Shown: one piece after another, positions 1 to 9,474 of the stretch
Numbering within the stretch: position 1 is the first letter of the stretch
Layout of the letters: every line of letters begins with the position of its first letter
Assembly: GCA_964581465.1 (NCBI GenBank)
Contig: CAZOOP010000033.1
Location: forward strand, 1-44,550
Length of the DNA: 44,550 nt
DNA from: WJMB01 sp964581465
GTDB lineage: Bacteria > RBG-13-66-14
Direction: 5' to 3'
Made by a program: the position numbers and the translations under genes
Notes under the pieces: generated by a model
The model's input: the letters and a program-made list of their open reading frames with translations, nothing else
Database searches by the model: none
What the model was told of the DNA's origin: nothing

Positions 1-26
1 GATTTGTCGGACCGGCGCGCGACGGC

Positions 27-46
27 GCAAGAAACGTGCCAACGCC
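27..46. repeat. Right arm of palindromic repeat (copy 1, cut by window edge)
   Basis: The sequence GCAAGAAACGTGCCAACGCC is exactly the right arm of the five complete palindromes found at about 3.3, 9.5, 16.3, 27.2 and 34.4 kb. Its left arm would lie before base 1. It sits about 100 bases upstream of the first gene. Confidence 0.85.
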
Positions 47-148
47 GGGCCGGATCACCAGGGGCCGTCTGGGCGAGCGGAACCGCGGCGGCGGAGGGCG
101 GGCCGGCGAGAACGTCCCAGGATCAATTGACGCACCCGGGAGGACCCG

Positions 149-1513
149 ATGAAGACACGGTGGTGCAAAGCATCGACGATAGCGGTGCCGATCCTCCTTG
201 GCGCCGCGGCGGCTGGAGCCACGGGCTCACCCGGCGGCGCCGGCGTGGAGCGGGTTTCCTACGACCCCGAGACACGCAGTGTAACGATCATGGTGACGGC
301 GGAGCAGACCCCGGTCTGGAACGATTTCGAGCTGACCGGTCCCCATCGGGTGGTCCTGGATGTCGAGGCGGCCTCGTCCTTTCCAGGCAACAGCTTCGAG
401 GCCCCCGTGGGTGACGGTCTGGTGGAGCGCGTCCGTGCGGCGCAGAACCAGCCCGATCCGCCGCTGACCCGGGTGGTCGTCGACCTGTCCTCCGGGGCAA
501 CCGGTTACGCGGTCAGCGTCTCCGGGGAGGCTCCCGACTACCTGATCACCCTCAGCCTGCACCCCCCCGAGGAGGTCCGGCTGGCCGAGGACCGGGCCGG
601 TGAGATCGAGTCGGTCTACACTGGCGAGATCGAGGTCGGTTTCGAGGCGGGCGGCGTGACCACCACGCCCGCGGGCGAAGAGCTGGTCATCGCGGCGAGC
701 CCCACGGCGGTGCGTGAAGCGCCCAGCGCGGCCGCCCGTCGCGTCAGCGAGGCCCTGGCCGGGGAACGGATCCGCTTGGCCGCCGAACTCGAGGGCTGGA
801 GCCTGGTGATCCTCGCCGAGCAGGACGAGCTGGCTGGTTGGGTCCGCAGCGATGAACTGGCTCCCGTCGGTTCCGTGGAACGCGACGAGGGTGGCGTCCG
901 GGCGGTGCCCAACCCACGCACGCCCCCATCCGGACTGCCTCAGACGCCCCAGCGCGGCAAGGCTCCGCTACGCGCCGAGGCCAGCGAGGGCTCGGCGATC
1001 ATCGCCCACCTGGGAGCCGGGACCGACTTCCGAGCCTGGCGCCGCCACGACGACTGGTATTTCATCGTCCTCGGCGATGGTCGGGCCGGCTGGGTTCAGG
1101 AGCGCTACATCGCCCTGGGCGGCGTCGAGGACGGCGGCGAGCCCTGGCGGCAGTCGATCGTCGCAACAGCCGAAACCTATCTGGGCACGCCTTACGTTTG
1201 GGGTGGCACCTCGGAATCCGGCTTCGACTGCTCCGGGTTGGTCTGGCGCGTCTTCAAGCAGAACGGTATCGAGGTTCCGCGCACCGCCGGACCCCAATAC
1301 CGCGAGGGCCGCAAGCTCAGCCGCGACGAGCTGCAACCCGGTGACCTGGTATTCTTTTCCACCTATTCCGCCGGACCCAACCACGTGGGCATCTATGCCG
1401 GTGACGGCCGCTTCATCCAGGCCGAGAGCTCCCAGGCCGGGGTACGCTACTCCGAGCTCGATGGTGAATACTGGCGCGATCACATCTACGGCTTCACCCG
1501 TTGGACCCCATGA
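149..1513 (+). CDS. AMIN / SH3 / NlpC-P60 peptidoglycan hydrolase
   Basis: A secreted cell-wall hydrolase of 454 aa, predicted to cut peptide stems of peptidoglycan in the periplasm. A signal peptide (residues 1 to about 28, Ala-rich core) leads into an AMIN-type beta domain (about 30-135). Two bacterial SH3 domains follow (about 175-235 and 265-325). The C-terminal NlpC/P60 domain (about 335-454) has its catalytic Cys at 361 in FDCSG and His at 412 in NHVGIY. AMIN domains usually target such enzymes to the envelope. The ATG at 149 has a GGGAGG ribosome site 6 bases upstream. The stop overlaps the next start as ATGA, so the two genes are probably translationally coupled. The family call is firm. 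The exact bond cut (gamma-D-Glu to diamino acid is usual) is inferred from the family. Confidence 0.92.
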   Translation: MKTRWCKASTIAVPILLGAAAAGATGSPGGAGVERVSYDPETRSVTIMVTAEQTPVWNDFELTGPHRVVLDVEAASSFPGNSFEAPVGDGLVERVRAAQNQPDPPLTRVVVDLSSGATGYAVSVSGEAPDYLITLSLHPPEEVRLAEDRAGEIESVYTGEIEVGFEAGGVTTTPAGEELVIAASPTAVREAPSAAARRVSEALAGERIRLAAELEGWSLVILAEQDELAGWVRSDELAPVGSVERDEGGVRAVPNPRTPPSGLPQTPQRGKAPLRAEASEGSAIIAHLGAGTDFRAWRRHDDWYFIVLGDGRAGWVQERYIALGGVEDGGEPWRQSIVATAETYLGTPYVWGGTSESGFDCSGLVWRVFKQNGIEVPRTAGPQYREGRKLSRDELQPGDLVFFSTYSAGPNHVGIYAGDGRFIQAESSQAGVRYSELDGEYWRDHIYGFTRWTP

Positions 1514-3066
1514 GATTCAGCCTGACAGACCAAGAACTGTGGAAGAAGATCGCCAAGCTGGCCTCCCTGGTCCTGCTCTGCCTGACCTTGGGCATCCTCT
1601 ACGGTCTGCTTTTCTATCATAAAAAAGCGCCCCTGGCCATCCTGATAACGGGCGTCGTCTGCGGCGCCATCCTGGGGATCAGTTTCCTCGGACACGTCCG
1701 CTTCCGTAAAATCTGGGGCACCGTATCGGTTTTTCTGCTGCCCATCGGCATGATGTTCAGCTATAACATCGCTAATTTCCATCTCTCCGTGGGCATGCTT
1801 GTTTATATCGTCAATGCCATCATCATCTTCTCCGACAACCTCATCCAGGGTAAGGACGCCCCCTCCTGCAAGGGACACTACTCCAAACCACTGGGCCTCC
1901 TGCTGGCCAGCCACGCCTTGTCGCTGTTCTTCGCCGTGGAGCCGCTCTGGGGCTTTATCGACCTCTCGATGCTCGCTCTGGCCGGGACGATGTACATCTA
2001 CCTGCGCCGCTACTTCACCACCAAAGAGGAGGTCGTCAAACTCATCAAGACCTTCGCCATCGTTACGCTCTATATCTACTTCATCGCCATGATGGAATAC
2101 GTCAGGCAGGGCAATTACAACATCACTCTCAGTACATTCCAGGGCAACACGGCGCTGTCGGGCGAAAATTACCGTGTCAACGGCGCCTTCAACAACCCCA
2201 ACTCCTACGGTTTCTTCGCCGGGGCCTCCTCGCTGCTCTACGGCGGGATGTTCTTCTACTTCCGCAAGAAGAAAAACAAGCTCTGGACCCTGTTCTCCCT
2301 GCTCCTGTTCATTCTCGGAGGCATAACCCTCTTCTTCTCCTACTCCCGGGGTGCCTTCGTCGCCTATCTCAGCGGATTGCTATTCATGATCATGACCCTG
2401 CCCACGGGCGGGCGACGTGTGATCGTCTGGGTATTCGCCCTGGCAGTCTTCGCCTCGGTGCTGGTTTACATATTCGTTTACGCCGGCGAAGAGACCCGCC
2501 TGGCTTCGATCGCCGGTACCACCAGCATCACCCAACGCTTCTCGGAAGCTCAAACCCCGGAACAGCAGGCCAACCTGATCGCCTCGGTGGCCCGGCCGGC
2601 TCTATGGCTCATCGGCCTGGGGTTATGGACTAAGCAACCCATCTTCGGCATCGGCCACGGGATGACCGTTTTCCGCATCGGTCCCTACCTGCCGCTGGTC
2701 CTGCGACCTATTCATCACATTCTCTACCACTTCCACTCGATCTTCTTCAATACACTCTACGAGAAGGGGATCGTCGGCTTCGCCATGCTGATCTGGTTCC
2801 TGTTCCGGCTGGTTGACATGGTTTTCGGGGGCATCCGCCATCGCGGAAAATTCACCGGATTCGCCTCCATCGCCCTGGGTGCCGTCTGGATTCACCTCTT
2901 CGTACATTCGCTGGTCGACACCGTCTTCGCCGTCGGTAACCATTACGTCGAGGCCGGTATCTTCTTCTTCTTCGTCTTTATTCAGAGCTTCCTCGCCGAT
3001 CAGGTGCTCGCCCGTCGAAAACGTGAAAAAGAAAAAGTGGAAGCCGAACAGGCCGCCGCCGCTTGA
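1510..3066 (+). CDS. Wzy/O-antigen-ligase-like polytopic membrane protein
   Basis: About 518 aa with roughly ten or more hydrophobic segments. The region SYSRGAFVAYLSGLLF, followed by a large loop and then GIGHGMTVFR and FHSIFFNTLYEKGIVGF, matches the Wzy_C / O-antigen ligase pattern. Such proteins polymerise or ligate undecaprenyl-linked glycans on the outer face of the inner membrane. A frame-compatible TTG lies at 1501, but the ATG at 1510 is preferred because it forms an ATGA overlap with the upstream hydrolase stop. The C-terminus is charged and Ala-rich (KREKEKVEAEQAAAA). No glycosyltransferases lie nearby, so ligase versus polymerase cannot be decided. Base use matches the neighbours. 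Confidence 0.82.
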   Translation: MRFSLTDQELWKKIAKLASLVLLCLTLGILYGLLFYHKKAPLAILITGVVCGAILGISFLGHVRFRKIWGTVSVFLLPIGMMFSYNIANFHLSVGMLVYIVNAIIIFSDNLIQGKDAPSCKGHYSKPLGLLLASHALSLFFAVEPLWGFIDLSMLALAGTMYIYLRRYFTTKEEVVKLIKTFAIVTLYIYFIAMMEYVRQGNYNITLSTFQGNTALSGENYRVNGAFNNPNSYGFFAGASSLLYGGMFFYFRKKKNKLWTLFSLLLFILGGITLFFSYSRGAFVAYLSGLLFMIMTLPTGGRRVIVWVFALAVFASVLVYIFVYAGEETRLASIAGTTSITQRFSEAQTPEQQANLIASVARPALWLIGLGLWTKQPIFGIGHGMTVFRIGPYLPLVLRPIHHILYHFHSIFFNTLYEKGIVGFAMLIWFLFRLVDMVFGGIRHRGKFTGFASIALGAVWIHLFVHSLVDTVFAVGNHYVEAGIFFFFVFIQSFLADQVLARRKREKEKVEAEQAAAA

Positions 3067-3283
3067 GTCGCGCTCTTGACATCGCCCCACCCAGCTTGCT
3101 AGCTTTGCACCACTCAATACTGGACTCCAGCGCCGGTCCCGCGCCGGCCGCTTTCAAATGGACCCGATAGAGACAGGCGGTTTTCACCGAAGTCCGCTCC
3201 GCGCCCCGGGCCAACGAACCGTCCTCCGGGACCTCGGCGAAACCGGTCTTCTCCCATTGACCCCGCCGAACGCCCGGCGCGGA

Positions 3284-3366
3284 GGCGTTGGCACGTTTCT
3301 TGCGGAGTCGGACGCGGGTCCGTCCAGACGGCCGCCCCGCCCTGCTGCAAGAAACGTGCCAACGCC
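3284..3366. repeat. Palindromic repeat, copy 2 (20-bp arms, 43-base loop)
   Basis: Left arm GGCGTTGGCACGTTTCTTGC at 3284-3303 and its perfect complement at 3347-3366. The loop read on the minus strand begins AGCAGGGCGGGGC and ends ACTCC, like copies 3 and 5, so this copy is inverted relative to them. The interval 3067-3283 holds no convincing gene. Confidence 0.9.
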
Positions 3367-3452
3367 GGGCGGGCATGACGGGTATCCTCCGGCCGGGTTT
3401 CGCCGAGGACCCGGACGAACCGGCCGGAGTGATGGTGGCGCGAAAATACTAC

Positions 3453-4260
3453 GTCATCATTAAACGTGTTCGAACTTAATCAGGCTGATTTGGAGCGGTT
3501 TGCTGGGCCGTTATCCCCTACCCGGAAATACTTCGTTTTGAACAAGCATTAATTCAGTATGTCCTTATTACTTGTTATTACGACATTTAGGAGTCAGCGG
3601 CAATCTGCTGTCTGGGCATAAACAAGCGCGAAGTATGCTCCTGAGGTAGTTTAGCGCGTTTTCGTCGTCGCGATGGCTGAAGCTGAGCGGCCTTTCTCTG
3701 CGAAAGAGTCTGAAGTTACGCTTGAAGCCGCCGTGGCAGGCTTTTAGCATAGCCTCGGGAGCTCTCTGGGCCGTTGATAGGCACCTTGCCATTGGCCAGG
3801 GCCTTCTCATGGTTGATGCGTTTGTGTTGAAAACCGTTGAGCGACAGCCTGTTATAGGCCTTCCAGTTGTCGGAGTAGACGATCGAGTCCAGCTCGACGT
3901 TCTCCAAATTGTCCAGGACCGCACCGACCAGATGCTTGCTGTCACAGCGCTCGGGGAGGATGATCCGCACCGTCGGGAGGCCGAGCCGGAACAGACGCGC
4001 TATCTCACTGCGGTTTTCCGCTGGCTGCTCGTTGCGACGCCTCCGGGGACGATGGTTGAACAACTTGCCGCAACGCTTGCACTTATGACGCCCGTCGGCG
4101 CAGCGGTAGTCGCACCTGGGACACTTGACGTACCGGTCCCTCGTCCCGCTCCTCCCTGCCACATTGCCCTTTTTGTTGGTGGCTGGAAAACAGACTTGTT
4201 CACGCCGATATAAGCACCCAACTGCAATATCTGATGTTCATCTTATGTGATGATCCCTTG
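3453..4260 (-). mobile_element. Decayed IS1595-like insertion element
   Basis: The left end (GTCATC then ACGTGTTCGAAC) resembles the GGCATC...GTTCGGACC termini of the interspersed elements elsewhere in the window. Bases 3560-3625 match their subterminal segment (TTACTTGTTATTACGACA and CAATCTGCTGTC). Near the right side, 4231-4257 (GATGTTCATCTTATGTGATG) resembles a segment of another repeat module at about 36.9 kb. A broken transposase lies between. The right terminus is not clear and no target duplication was recognised. Confidence 0.6.
3568..4162 (-). pseudogene. IS1595/ISXO2-like transposase, truncated and frameshifted
   Basis: One frame (4162 to 3716) gives an N-terminal zinc ribbon (CPRC...CKRC, about residues 14-31). 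It then jumps to a DDE-like segment, VYSDNWKAYNRL with NHEKALANGKVPINGPESS, typical of ISXO2-like transposases. The remainder (GGFKRNFRLFRRERPLSF ... SRLPLTPKCRNNK) is in a second frame ending at 3568, so a frameshift lies near 3740-3770. The usual helix-turn-helix and first catalytic Asp region between zinc ribbon and SDNW is missing, indicating an internal deletion. The product should be inactive. The same C-terminal peptide (CPDSRL.LT.KCRN.K) recurs in the repeat at 29.76 kb, linking the transposase to the non-coding elements. Confidence 0.75.
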
Positions 4261-4412
4261 TTGATTAACTGCTTTGTGACAAGTATCTGAGAATCATCTT
4301 TAGTGTTATCAGTAGTTTACAATCATGGTTCAGCACGACCAGGGTAGGCGACCCCTAGCTTTTAAACTAGACGCCCCACAAAGACGCTCCAACCACAACA
4401 CCTGGATCGACG

Positions 4413-7196
4413 ATGGCGAAACCCGGCAAGGCCTATAAAGAGACCCTCAACCTCCCGCGCACGGAGTTCCCGATGCGCGCCGGTCTCCCCAAGAGCGAAC
4501 CCGAGCGCCTGGCGCGCTGGGAGTCCAGCGACGTCTACGCGCGCATCCGCGAAGCCCGCGACGGAGCGGAGAAGTACATCCTCCACGACGGCCCGCCCTA
4601 CGCCAACGGCGAGGTCCACGCGGGCACGGCGCTCAACAAGATTTTGAAGGACGTCATCGTCAAGTTCCAGACCCTGCGCGGCAGGGACGCTCCCTACGTG
4701 CCGGGTTGGGACTGCCACGGACTGCCCATCGAGCACCGGGTGGCCAAGGAGCTGGGTCCGAAGCTCCGGGAGATGTCCACGGTCGAGATCCGCGCGGCCT
4801 GCCGGGACTTCGCCCTGCGCTTCGTCGACAAGATGCGCGGCCAGTTCAAGCGTCTCGGCGTCTTCGGTTTGTGGGAAAAGCCCTACCTGACCTTGGACCG
4901 CGACTACGAGGCGGTGACCCTGGAGTCCTTCCGGGCCTTGCTGGAGAGGGGTTACATCTACAAGGGCCTGCGCCCGGTCTACTGGTGCTCCACCTGCCGC
5001 ACGGCCCTGGCCGACGCCGAGGTCGAGTACCAGGACCACCAGAGTCACTCGATCTACGTGGCCTTTTCCGTGAAGGCCGATCCCGACGGCGTCTTCGACG
5101 GCGAGCTTACAGGCGCCCGTGTGCCGATCTGGACCACCACGCCCTGGACCCTGCCGGCCAATGTCGCCGTGGCTGTCCATTCCGACTTCGAGTACCTGGT
5201 CGTCAACCATGGCGACGAGCGCTATCTGCTGGCCGCCGGCCTGGCCGAGCGGGTTTATGGCGAGCTGGGCTGGGAGGATTCCCCCGAGGTCGTCAAGCGG
5301 CTCAAAGGGAGGGACCTGCTCGGGCTGGTCTGCCGCCACCCCTTCATGGAGCGCGACAGCGTCTTCGTCCCCGCCGACTACGTCACCCTGGAGCAGGGCA
5401 CGGGCCTGGTGCACACGGCCCCGGGCCACGGCGCCGAGGACTTCTACACGGGTCGAAAGCACGACCTGCCCATCGTCATGCCCGTCGACGACTCCGGACG
5501 TTTCACCGACGAGGTCCCGCTCTGGTCGGGGATGAGCGTGGACGAGGCCAACGGCCCGATCATCGAGCACCTGCGCGAGCTGGGGGTACTGCTCGGCGCC
5601 GACCGCGTCTCCCACTCCTATCCCCACTGCTGGCGCTGCAAACGACCGGTGATCTTCCGGGCCACCGAGCAGTGGTTCCTCGACGTCGATCACGAGGACC
5701 TACGTCGACGCGCGATCGAGGCCGCCGAGGGTGTCAACTGGCTGCCCCGCTGGGGCGCCGAGCGGATGCGCGCGATGCTGGAGCAGCGCCCGGACTGGTG
5801 CCTGTCGCGACAGCGCACCTGGGGGGTGCCCATCCCCGGGCTCTACTGCGCGGAGTGCGGCGAGCTGATCGCCGACGAGCGCATCGCCGCCCTCGCCCGG
5901 GACCTGGCCGCCGAGAAGGGCTGCGACGCCTGGTTCAGCGAGCCTATCGAGAGCCTGGTTCCCCCTGGTCTAAAATGCCCCAAGTGCAATGCTGAAAGAT
6001 TCAGGCGGGAGGAGGACATCCTCGACGTCTGGTTCGAGAGCGGCGTGAGTCATCTCGCGGTGCTGGGGCGCACAGAAGACGGCCTGCGCTGGCCCTGCGA
6101 GGTCTACCTCGAGGGCGGCGACCAGTACCGGGGCTGGTTCCAGGTCTCGCTGCTGACCGCGGTGGCGCTCAAGGACGCGCCGCCCTACGCCAACGTGGTC
6201 ACCAACGGCTGGGTCGTCGACGAGACGGGCCGGGCGATGCACAAGAGCGTGGGCAACGTGGTCAACCCCGACGAGATCTGCCAGCGTTGGGGCGCCGACA
6301 TCCTGCGTCTCTGGGCGGCCTCGGGAGATTATATGCGCGACATCGGCCTGGGCGATGAGATCATCAAGCAGAGCACCGAGGCCTACCGGCGCATCCGCAA
6401 CACCCTGCGCTTCCTGCTGGGCAACCTGGGCGACTTCGAACCGTCGACCGACGCCGTCGGCGACGACGGGCTGGAGGAACTGGATCGTTGGGCCTTGCAC
6501 CGCCTGGCCCTGCTCGAACGGGGCGTGACGGCGGCCTTCGATAGCTTCGAGTTCCACCGGGCCAGCCACCTGCTGCACAACTTCTGCGCGGTGGACCTTT
6601 CGGCGGTCTACCTGGACGTGCTAAAGGACCGACTCTACTGCTCGGCGGCGGACTCACCGCGGCGCCGCGCCGCGCAGACGGCGCTGTACCGCATCGCCGA
6701 GAGCCTGACCGTCTACCTGGCGCCGATCCTGGCCTTCACCGCCGACGAGGCCTGGGAGAACCTGCCCGGTGAGCGACCGGACACGGTGCACCTGGCCGAC
6801 TGGCCGGACAACTCCCGCTGGGAGGATGGCGAGCTGGAAGGACGCTGGGAGACGTTGCTGAGCGTCCGCGAAGCCGTCCTCAAGGCGCTGGAACCCTTCC
6901 GGGCGGCCAAGCGCAACTCGCTGGACGCCCTGGTGAAGCTGCGCGCCGCCGATGACGAGGTTTCGGTCCTGCTGGAGGATTACGGACCGGAGAATCTCAA
7001 GGACCTTTTCATCGTTTCCGGCGTGGAGCTCCAGGGGGTCGGTGGGATCGAGGATGAGGCTCCGGTCATCGTCGATATCGACGCCGCCCGGGGCGAGAAG
7101 TGCCCGCGCTGCTGGCACGTCGAGGAGCTGGTGTCCGGCCTGCCCGGCGAGGAGCCCGTCTGCCGCCGCTGCGCCGCCGAATTGGGGGTGGGCTAG
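4413..7196 (+). CDS. ileS: Isoleucyl-tRNA synthetase
   Basis: A cytosolic class I synthetase of 927 aa, the normal length for bacterial IleRS. Visible features are the PPYANG lead-in to the first ATP signature, the CP1 editing domain with TTPWTLPAN, and cysteine pairs in the central region. The second signature is AMHKSVGN (609-616), and a C-terminal zinc knuckle has CPRC (897-900) and CRRC (917-920). The first signature reads HAGT (69-72) rather than HxGH. Thr at the fourth position is tolerated in some class I enzymes. The second signature is MHKS rather than KMSKS, also seen elsewhere. No T-box element was recognised upstream. The stop is directly followed by the lspA ATG, so the two are co-transcribed, a common pairing. 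Confidence 0.97.
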   Translation: MAKPGKAYKETLNLPRTEFPMRAGLPKSEPERLARWESSDVYARIREARDGAEKYILHDGPPYANGEVHAGTALNKILKDVIVKFQTLRGRDAPYVPGWDCHGLPIEHRVAKELGPKLREMSTVEIRAACRDFALRFVDKMRGQFKRLGVFGLWEKPYLTLDRDYEAVTLESFRALLERGYIYKGLRPVYWCSTCRTALADAEVEYQDHQSHSIYVAFSVKADPDGVFDGELTGARVPIWTTTPWTLPANVAVAVHSDFEYLVVNHGDERYLLAAGLAERVYGELGWEDSPEVVKRLKGRDLLGLVCRHPFMERDSVFVPADYVTLEQGTGLVHTAPGHGAEDFYTGRKHDLPIVMPVDDSGRFTDEVPLWSGMSVDEANGPIIEHLRELGVLLGADRVSHSYPHCWRCKRPVIFRATEQWFLDVDHEDLRRRAIEAAEGVNWLPRWGAERMRAMLEQRPDWCLSRQRTWGVPIPGLYCAECGELIADERIAALARDLAAEKGCDAWFSEPIESLVPPGLKCPKCNAERFRREEDILDVWFESGVSHLAVLGRTEDGLRWPCEVYLEGGDQYRGWFQVSLLTAVALKDAPPYANVVTNGWVVDETGRAMHKSVGNVVNPDEICQRWGADILRLWAASGDYMRDIGLGDEIIKQSTEAYRRIRNTLRFLLGNLGDFEPSTDAVGDDGLEELDRWALHRLALLERGVTAAFDSFEFHRASHLLHNFCAVDLSAVYLDVLKDRLYCSAADSPRRRAAQTALYRIAESLTVYLAPILAFTADEAWENLPGERPDTVHLADWPDNSRWEDGELEGRWETLLSVREAVLKALEPFRAAKRNSLDALVKLRAADDEVSVLLEDYGPENLKDLFIVSGVELQGVGGIEDEAPVIVDIDAARGEKCPRCWHVEELVSGLPGEEPVCRRCAAELGVG

Positions 7197-7739
7197 ATGA
7201 AATGGCCCGGCTGGCCCGCATTCTGGAAGCGTCTGGGCGAACGACGCCTGGCCCTCTTCGTCGGCCTGGGAGCCCTGCTCGCCGACCAGGCGACCAAGCT
7301 GCTCATCGAGGCCTTCATCCCCCGCAAGCACGGGGTCACCATCATCCCCGAGTTCTTCACCCTGGTGCACCATCACAACCCCGGCGTCACCTGGGGATTC
7401 CTGCGCGATGTCGAGGGGGTCCGCTGGATTCTGGTCGGCGTCACCGTGGCGGCCTGCTTGCTGATCCTGGTCTGGCTGGCCCTGGAGTACAAGCCCGGAC
7501 GCGCCCTGCTTTGGGGCTTCGGCCTGGTGCTCGGCGGCGCCGTGGGCAATCTGGTCGATCGCGTCCGCCTGGGCGCCGTGATCGACTTCCTGCGCTTCGA
7601 GTTCGGCGAATTCGTCTGGCCCAGCTTCAACATCGCCGACTCGACGGTGGTCATCGGTGTTATCCTGCTGCTGGTGGTGACGCTCTTCGGCCGCCGCGAG
7701 GAGCCGAACGCCGACACCGGGAAGATTGATTCAGAGTGA
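7197..7739 (+). CDS. lspA: Lipoprotein signal peptidase (signal peptidase II)
   Basis: An inner-membrane aspartyl protease that removes the signal peptide from diacylglyceryl-prolipoproteins. It has 180 aa and four hydrophobic segments. DQATK is near the N-terminus. The conserved block GNLVDRVRLGAVIDF carries catalytic Asp130, and FNIADS carries catalytic Asp148. The usual NxGAAFG motif is changed to NPGVTWGF, a mild divergence. Translation starts at the ATG immediately after the ileS stop. The lipobox proteins encoded at 22.4 and 30.1 kb are expected substrates. Confidence 0.95.
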   Translation: MKWPGWPAFWKRLGERRLALFVGLGALLADQATKLLIEAFIPRKHGVTIIPEFFTLVHHHNPGVTWGFLRDVEGVRWILVGVTVAACLLILVWLALEYKPGRALLWGFGLVLGGAVGNLVDRVRLGAVIDFLRFEFGEFVWPSFNIADSTVVIGVILLLVVTLFGRREEPNADTGKIDSE

Positions 7740-7852
7740 CACACTCCCGCTGGGTCGTTTTCTCAAGATGCAAAAAGCGCAGCTTGAGCAAAATAAGTCC
7801 GGAAAAGGACTTGCGACCCTAACATATTTTTTTTATCATAACGCTTACAATA

Positions 7853-7882
7853 AGCCAAAGCGTGATTTTCATCACTTTGGCT
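7853..7882. other. Hairpin in ileS-lspA / peptidase spacer
   Basis: AGCCAAAG-cGTGA pairs with TCAC-TTTGGCT around a short TTTTCA loop. No T-run follows on either side, so it is not a standard terminator. The rest of 7740-7950 is AT-rich and holds no gene. A possible promoter lies at about 7900-7935 (TTGAAA with a TATAAG-like hexamer), but the spacing is poor. Confidence 0.4.
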
Positions 7883-7950
7883 GCGCACATTCGCATACAC
7901 CGCCTTGAAACAACCGTTAAAATCTCCCACATATAAGTAGACGCGAGCCA

Positions 7951-9066
7951 ATGAAATTAAACGACGTCACCGTTCTCGTCGAGCACCATCGCGGCGCCAA
8001 CATCCGGCGCTCGCGGCTGGGGCGCTTTTTTATCGCCGGCATCTTCAGCCTTCTCGGCCTGATCCTTCTCGGCGGTATCACCTTCGTCATCGTTTTCGTC
8101 ACCAACCTGGTCGATTATCATCAACTCACCACGCTGGAGTACGTAGACGAGCGCCAGCAGGAGGAATACGACGCCCTGGAGGGCCGTCTCTCCGAGCTGG
8201 TTTCTCACGTAGACCGACTCGAACCCGTCAACGACAATCTGCGCCTGATTCACGGCTTCGAAGCCGGGCTGATCGACGATGTCGGTATCGGTGGTCCCGA
8301 GCTGGGCGCCGCCCTGGCCGCCGGTGAGCGCTACAGGGTCGACCTGATGCACGCCGAGGCGATCATCGGACGTCAGCGCAGCCAACTGCGCGATCTGATC
8401 GAGCTCAACGAACAGCGCGTCGACTACCTGGCCGGCATCCCCTCGATCAATCCCTTGCCCTACGCGCGCAACTGTTCCGGCTTCGGCTACCGCCGCAGCC
8501 CGATCACCGGCGGCACCGAGTTTCATAACGGCGTCGACCTGGTTCCCCAAGGCAACGGCAAGATCATCGCCGCCGCCGACGGCCGCGTGGTCATCGCCCG
8601 CTCCGCCGGCGCCTACGGACTGCTGGTGCGCATCGATCACGGCTACGGCTACCAGACACGCTACGGTCACTGCCGGTTGCTCTACGTCCAGCCCGGCGAC
8701 TATGTCAAGCGCGGCGAGGTTATCGCCCTGGTCGGCACCACCGGCCGCTCCACAGGCACCCACCTGCACTACGAGGTCCTGCACGACGGGATCAACGTCG
8801 ACCCCGACCTCTATATTCTCGCCGAAAGCGAGCCCGTCCAGACCTATCGCTCGCTGAGCTACCAGGCTCCCCAGCAGGACGAGGAGCAGGACCTGCGCGT
8901 GGCCGAGTTCTCCACCACCCCGGTCGAAGAAGACGACCTGCTGCTAGATATCGGTCGCATCGAGCACGAGATGAACCCGGCCCTGGACGATCCCCTGTTG
9001 TACGACAAGGTCGCCGACGAGGAAGCCAAGCCGGAGAACGAAGCAGCGGTCACCCCCGACGAGTAA
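7951..9066 (+). CDS. Membrane-anchored M23 (LytM) metallopeptidase
   Basis: A 371-aa protein with a cytoplasmic N-terminus, one transmembrane helix (about 27-52), a Glu/Leu-rich coiled-coil region (about 60-165) and an M23 domain (about 175-295). Zinc ligands are visible as His192 and Asp196 in FHNGVD and His273 in THLHYE, with His271 also present. The core is intact, so it is predicted to be an active murein endopeptidase rather than a degenerate EnvC-type activator. The C-terminal 75 residues are acidic and low complexity. It is followed within 20 bases by a strong terminator and appears to be its own unit. Substrate and partner are not known. Confidence 0.92.
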   Translation: MKLNDVTVLVEHHRGANIRRSRLGRFFIAGIFSLLGLILLGGITFVIVFVTNLVDYHQLTTLEYVDERQQEEYDALEGRLSELVSHVDRLEPVNDNLRLIHGFEAGLIDDVGIGGPELGAALAAGERYRVDLMHAEAIIGRQRSQLRDLIELNEQRVDYLAGIPSINPLPYARNCSGFGYRRSPITGGTEFHNGVDLVPQGNGKIIAAADGRVVIARSAGAYGLLVRIDHGYGYQTRYGHCRLLYVQPGDYVKRGEVIALVGTTGRSTGTHLHYEVLHDGINVDPDLYILAESEPVQTYRSLSYQAPQQDEEQDLRVAEFSTTPVEEDDLLLDIGRIEHEMNPALDDPLLYDKVADEEAKPENEAAVTPDE

Positions 9067-9083
9067 CGCACTCATCCATTTGC

Positions 9084-9114
9084 AAAAAAACCGGCCCGAA
9101 GGGCCGGTTTTTTT
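9084..9114. terminator. Bidirectional rho-independent terminator
   Basis: ACCGGCCC-gaa-GGGCCGGT stem with an A-tract on one side and a T-tract on the other, placed 18 bases after the peptidase stop. It can act on both strands. Confidence 0.93.
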
Positions 9115-9128
9115 CATCATGAAACCTG

Positions 9129-9153
9129 TTTAGACCAAATCAGGTTGATTGAA
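9129..9153. repeat. Fragment of interspersed-element terminus
   Basis: GACCAAATCAGGTTGATTG matches the terminal inverted repeat of the large intergenic elements. The remaining sequence to about 9400 is AT-rich with no gene and only weak resemblance to the repeats. Confidence 0.45.
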
Positions 9154-9474
9154 AAAACGGATCAATGTGCCGGTTATTTGCGTTCAGATATATTGCGCCA
9201 AAATCTAGTCTTCACCATACGATACATTGTCGTAACCACTTGTCGACGCCATTTGATTTGATAGGTGCTCATCTGCCAGACGTATTTCGATCCGCCCACT
9301 TGTTATCAGCAGACTTCAACAATGTTCCGGGCAGTACAGGGTGCACGATCACGTAGTTGATACACCAGCGACTTAAACAACGACGGAACAGCAAGCAGCG
9401 TTTACAACCTCGACAGCCCCCCGCCGGTAAACCTCCACCAACCCTAGGCGAAACCAACGCCCACGCACCGGGCC

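Noticed and set aside
3076..3104. TTGACA...TAGCTT promoter after the Wzy-like gene
   Set aside because: The -35 is perfect, but the -10 is poor and no gene follows before the palindrome and the transposon remnant.
3288..3376. Short frames reading MARFL...LLQETCQRR in several palindromic repeats, on both strands
   Set aside because: The arms are reverse complements, so both strands give the same two end peptides. The middle residues are not conserved, and copies 4 and 5 break the frame or spacing. This is a by-product of the palindrome, not a gene.
4163..4412. T-box riboswitch upstream of ileS
   Set aside because: No T-box consensus, specifier loop or terminator could be recognised in the leader. 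An AGGGTAGGCGACCCC stretch is only superficially similar.
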